Shown here: in pieces, positions 62,172 to 64,000 of the stretch | Layout: each line of letters opens with the position of its first letter | How positions within the stretch are numbered: position 1 is the stretch's first letter | Source: Novosphingobium sediminicola | GTDB lineage: Bacteria; Pseudomonadota; Alphaproteobacteria; Sphingomonadales; Sphingomonadaceae | DNA length: 64,000 bases | Direction: 5' to 3' | NCBI RefSeq assembly: GCF_014196525.1 | Contig: NZ_JACIDX010000023.1 | Coordinates: forward strand, 1 to 64,000 | Program-made: the position numbers and the translations under genes | Notes under the pieces: model-generated | Databases searched by the model: none | What the model saw: the letters and a program-made list of their open reading frames with translations, nothing else | Told to the model about the DNA's origin: nothing

Positions 62172-62196
62172 AGCGGCGGATCGCCGCGCTTCATTC
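62166..62196. terminator. Bidirectional hairpin covering the MerR and ADH stop codons
   Basis: Stem GAATGAAGC-GGCG / CGCC-GC-GCTTCATTC with a two-base bulge and 3-base loop. Both convergent stop codons lie inside it. Confidence 0.6.
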
Positions 62197-63297
62197 CGCC
62201 GTTGTCAGCACCACTTTCACGCATTGCCCGGCATGTTGATCGGCAATGGCCTGATTGATCTGCCCCAACGGATAGGTGGTGACCAGTCGATCAAAGGGAA
62301 AGCGTCCCTCGCGATAGAGGTCAATCAGATAGGGTAGGAACGTCTGAGGATCGGCATCCCCCTCGGTGGCACCGCAAACCGAAATCCCGCGCGAGAGCAT
62401 ATCGACAATGTTGAGCGAGATCGCATCATCGAGCCTGCGCGGCACGCCCACCAGCGCCAGCCTGCCGCGCGTGGCCAGACAGGCCACCCCGGCCTGAATT
62501 GCGGCCACCACGCCCGAACTGTCAAACACGCAGGTGACGCCCTGCGGGATGATCCGGCGCAATTGCTCGGCCATATCGCCCGCGCCAACGTCGATAGTAT
62601 CGCTGGCGCCCAGTTCCAGCCCCATGGCGCGGCGCGATGCAACCGGATCGGCCAGCACGATGCGCTCCACCCCGCGCACGCGGGCGGCCATAATCGCGCT
62701 TAGCCCCACCGGCCCGCCGCCGATCACCAGCAAGGTCTCGCCCGGCTGCATATCCAGCGCGTGAAACACCGTCCCTGCCCCGGTCATGATCCCGCAGCCC
62801 AGCGGCCCCAGAATTTCGAGCGGAACATCCTTGCCCACCTTCACGACATTATGCGCGGCGGCCACCGCATGGCTGGCAAAGGATGATTGCCCGAAGAAAT
62901 GGCTGCTGACCTTGCCTGCCTCGTCATGCAGACAGCCGGTGCCATCAGGTCGGCAACCGCCGAAATTGAGCGGCCCGAAATGCTCGCAATAGGCCGGATG
63001 ACCGGCCGTGCATTGCGCGCATTGGCGGCAGGCGGCAAAGCCAAGAATGACATGATCGCCCGGAGCCAGATGCGTCACCTGCGCGCCCACGGCCTCCACC
63101 ACGCCCGCGCCTTCATGGCCCAGCACCGCCGGCAAGGGGGCCGACAAAACCTGATCGCGCACGACCAGATCGGTGTGGCACAATCCCGCGCCGACAATAC
63201 GCACCAGCACTTCGTCAGGCGCAATCTCATCCATGGTCAGGGTCTCGATCGTGAACGGGCCACCGGCCGTCCGCACCACCGCAGCGGTTATCTTCAT
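62191..63297 (-). CDS. Zinc-dependent alcohol dehydrogenase, aryl/benzyl-alcohol type
   Basis: 368 residues. Medium-chain dehydrogenase: catalytic zinc ligands in GLCHTD and GHEGAG, structural zinc cysteines in ACRQCAQCTAGHPAYC, Rossmann motif VIGGGPVGLS. The block SSFASHAVAAAHNVVKVGKDVPLEILGPLGCG is that of the benzyl-alcohol-dehydrogenase-like branch (for example TOL-plasmid XylB). It oxidises a primary alcohol to an aldehyde with NAD(P). It is divergent from a cytochrome P450, so hydroxylation followed by alcohol oxidation is a sensible pathway. ATG 63297 has TAGGAGG six bases away; ATG 63303 abuts the site and is less likely. Confidence 0.9.
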   Translation of the reverse strand: MKITAAVVRTAGGPFTIETLTMDEIAPDEVLVRIVGAGLCHTDLVVRDQVLSAPLPAVLGHEGAGVVEAVGAQVTHLAPGDHVILGFAACRQCAQCTAGHPAYCEHFGPLNFGGCRPDGTGCLHDEAGKVSSHFFGQSSFASHAVAAAHNVVKVGKDVPLEILGPLGCGIMTGAGTVFHALDMQPGETLLVIGGGPVGLSAIMAARVRGVERIVLADPVASRRAMGLELGASDTIDVGAGDMAEQLRRIIPQGVTCVFDSSGVVAAIQAGVACLATRGRLALVGVPRRLDDAISLNIVDMLSRGISVCGATEGDADPQTFLPYLIDLYREGRFPFDRLVTTYPLGQINQAIADQHAGQCVKVVLTTAE

Positions 63298-63457
63298 CGG
63301 CATCCTCCTATTCATTTTCATATGGGTCATTCAATTCCCGGTGCGATTCACACCTCCGGATGGACCTTAGCCGCCGGAAAGTCGGGCTTTTGGAGCCGCC
63401 CCCGCCGCTTTGGTCCGACCTTTTAATAGAATTGACGAGTGAACCTGTCCAGTATTA

Positions 63458-63472
63458 CGTATATGACATACG
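63458..63472. promoter_or_regulatory. Possible operator, CGTAT-N5-ATACG, ADH / P450 divergon
   Basis: A short inverted repeat in an AT-rich patch 33 bases before the P450 start. It may be a regulator site; evidence is weak. Confidence 0.3.
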
Positions 63473-63505
63473 CAAAATTCAAAACAACGCGTTGAGAGGA
63501 CCACC

Positions 63506-64000
63506 ATGACCACCACGCTTGAAACCGCCGTGCGCCCGGTAATTCCCCATGACATTGCGCGGATCGTGATTTCGCCCAAATCCTATACCAATGACGATGT
63601 GATCTATCCCGCGCTCGCGTGGCTGCGCGAGAATATGCCGCTGGGCGTGGCCGAGGTCGAAGGCTATGATCCGATCTGGATCGTCACCAAACATGCCGAT
63701 ATTCGCTCGGTCGAAGTCAACGCCAAGCTATTCCACAATGCCGATCACAACCCGATCCTCAATGATCGCGCCTCGGATGAATTCATGCGGCAGATCAACG
63801 GCGGTTCGCTGCGCCTGATCTCCTCGCTGACCTATATGGACCCGCCCGAGCATGCCGCCTATCGCTCGCTGACCGCCAGTTGGTTCATGCCCAACCGGGT
63901 CAGCAAGCTGGAGGACCAGATCCGCGTGCTGGCTCGCCAAAGCGTCGAGAAATTGCTGAGTTTTGAGGGCGAATGCGATTTCGTGCGCGATTTCGCACTT
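63506..64000 (+). CDS. Cytochrome P450, N-terminal part (runs off the window)
   Basis: 165 residues without a stop up to the window edge. The N terminus (ALAWLRENMPLGVAEVEGYDPIWIVTKHADIRSVEVNAKLFHNADHNPIL) and MDPPEHAAYRSLTASWFMPNRV are typical of soluble bacterial class I P450s near CYP108/CYP125-like groups; the I-helix and heme Cys lie outside the window. It would hydroxylate a hydrocarbon, terpene or steroid-like substrate with ferredoxin partners. A GAGAGGA ribosome site precedes the ATG. Divergent from the alcohol dehydrogenase, which would take the product further. Confidence 0.88.
   Translation, partial: MTTTLETAVRPVIPHDIARIVISPKSYTNDDVIYPALAWLRENMPLGVAEVEGYDPIWIVTKHADIRSVEVNAKLFHNADHNPILNDRASDEFMRQINGGSLRLISSLTYMDPPEHAAYRSLTASWFMPNRVSKLEDQIRVLARQSVEKLLSFEGECDFVRDFAL

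Noticed and set aside
1..64000. tRNA genes, intact insertion sequences, CRISPR arrays or phage genes
   Set aside because: No cloverleaf-like segment, transposase motif, regular repeat array or phage protein was recognised by reading. A dedicated scan was not possible.

Overview
The window is about 64 kb of high-GC DNA from an alphaproteobacterium, most likely a sphingomonad (Novosphingobium/Sphingomonas-like). The basis is three large TonB-dependent receptors next to glycoside hydrolases, the tryptophan-halogenase/SapC/cupin gene set that accompanies such receptors, and the codon and protein style. No RNA genes, intact insertion sequences or CRISPR arrays were seen.

Region 1 (1-900) is a scar. 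The C-terminal end of an outer-membrane efflux factor on + abuts an internal piece of an RND permease on -, and an intact PaaI-type thioesterase follows. Region 2 (about 900-45700) is a large hemicellulose-utilisation locus: GH67, GH43 (three), GH9, GH95, GH3, GH27, GH51, GH127, four esterases, two TonB-dependent receptors, an inner-membrane MFS carrier, xylulokinase and xylose isomerase, aldose 1-epimerase, two LacI regulators and a GntR regulator. The enzyme set fits arabinoglucuronoxylan plus branched, xyloglucan-like or arabinan-like side chains. Polymer fragments would enter through the receptors, be trimmed by exported enzymes, pass the inner membrane through the MFS carrier and be finished by a cytoplasmic GH43 xylosidase, XylA and XylB. 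No endo-xylanase (GH10/GH11) and no GH31 alpha-xylosidase were seen.

Nine copies of a 12-bp palindrome of form GWTARCGYTAWC (some with one or two mismatches) lie in the promoter regions of region 2 and tie it into one LacI-type regulon. Neither the GH95/epimerase divergon nor the esterase/GH27 pair has an obvious copy.

Region 3 (about 45700-58940) is a separate catabolic cluster. It holds an operon of TonB receptor, Fe(II)/2-oxoglutarate dioxygenase, ThDP enzyme, second dioxygenase and MFS; an IclR regulator; a SnoaL-like protein with an MFS carrier; DUF3237-CocE/NonD hydrolase-DUF3237; and a MarR regulator. Three copies of GTTGA-N4-TCAAC, one in each regulatory gap, suggest common control. 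Its substrate cannot be read from sequence. I regard this as the best candidate for an undescribed system.

Region 4 (about 59000-64000) holds a decayed autotransporter barrel, a secreted TPR protein, a MerR regulator, a zinc alcohol dehydrogenase and the start of a cytochrome P450 that runs off the right edge.
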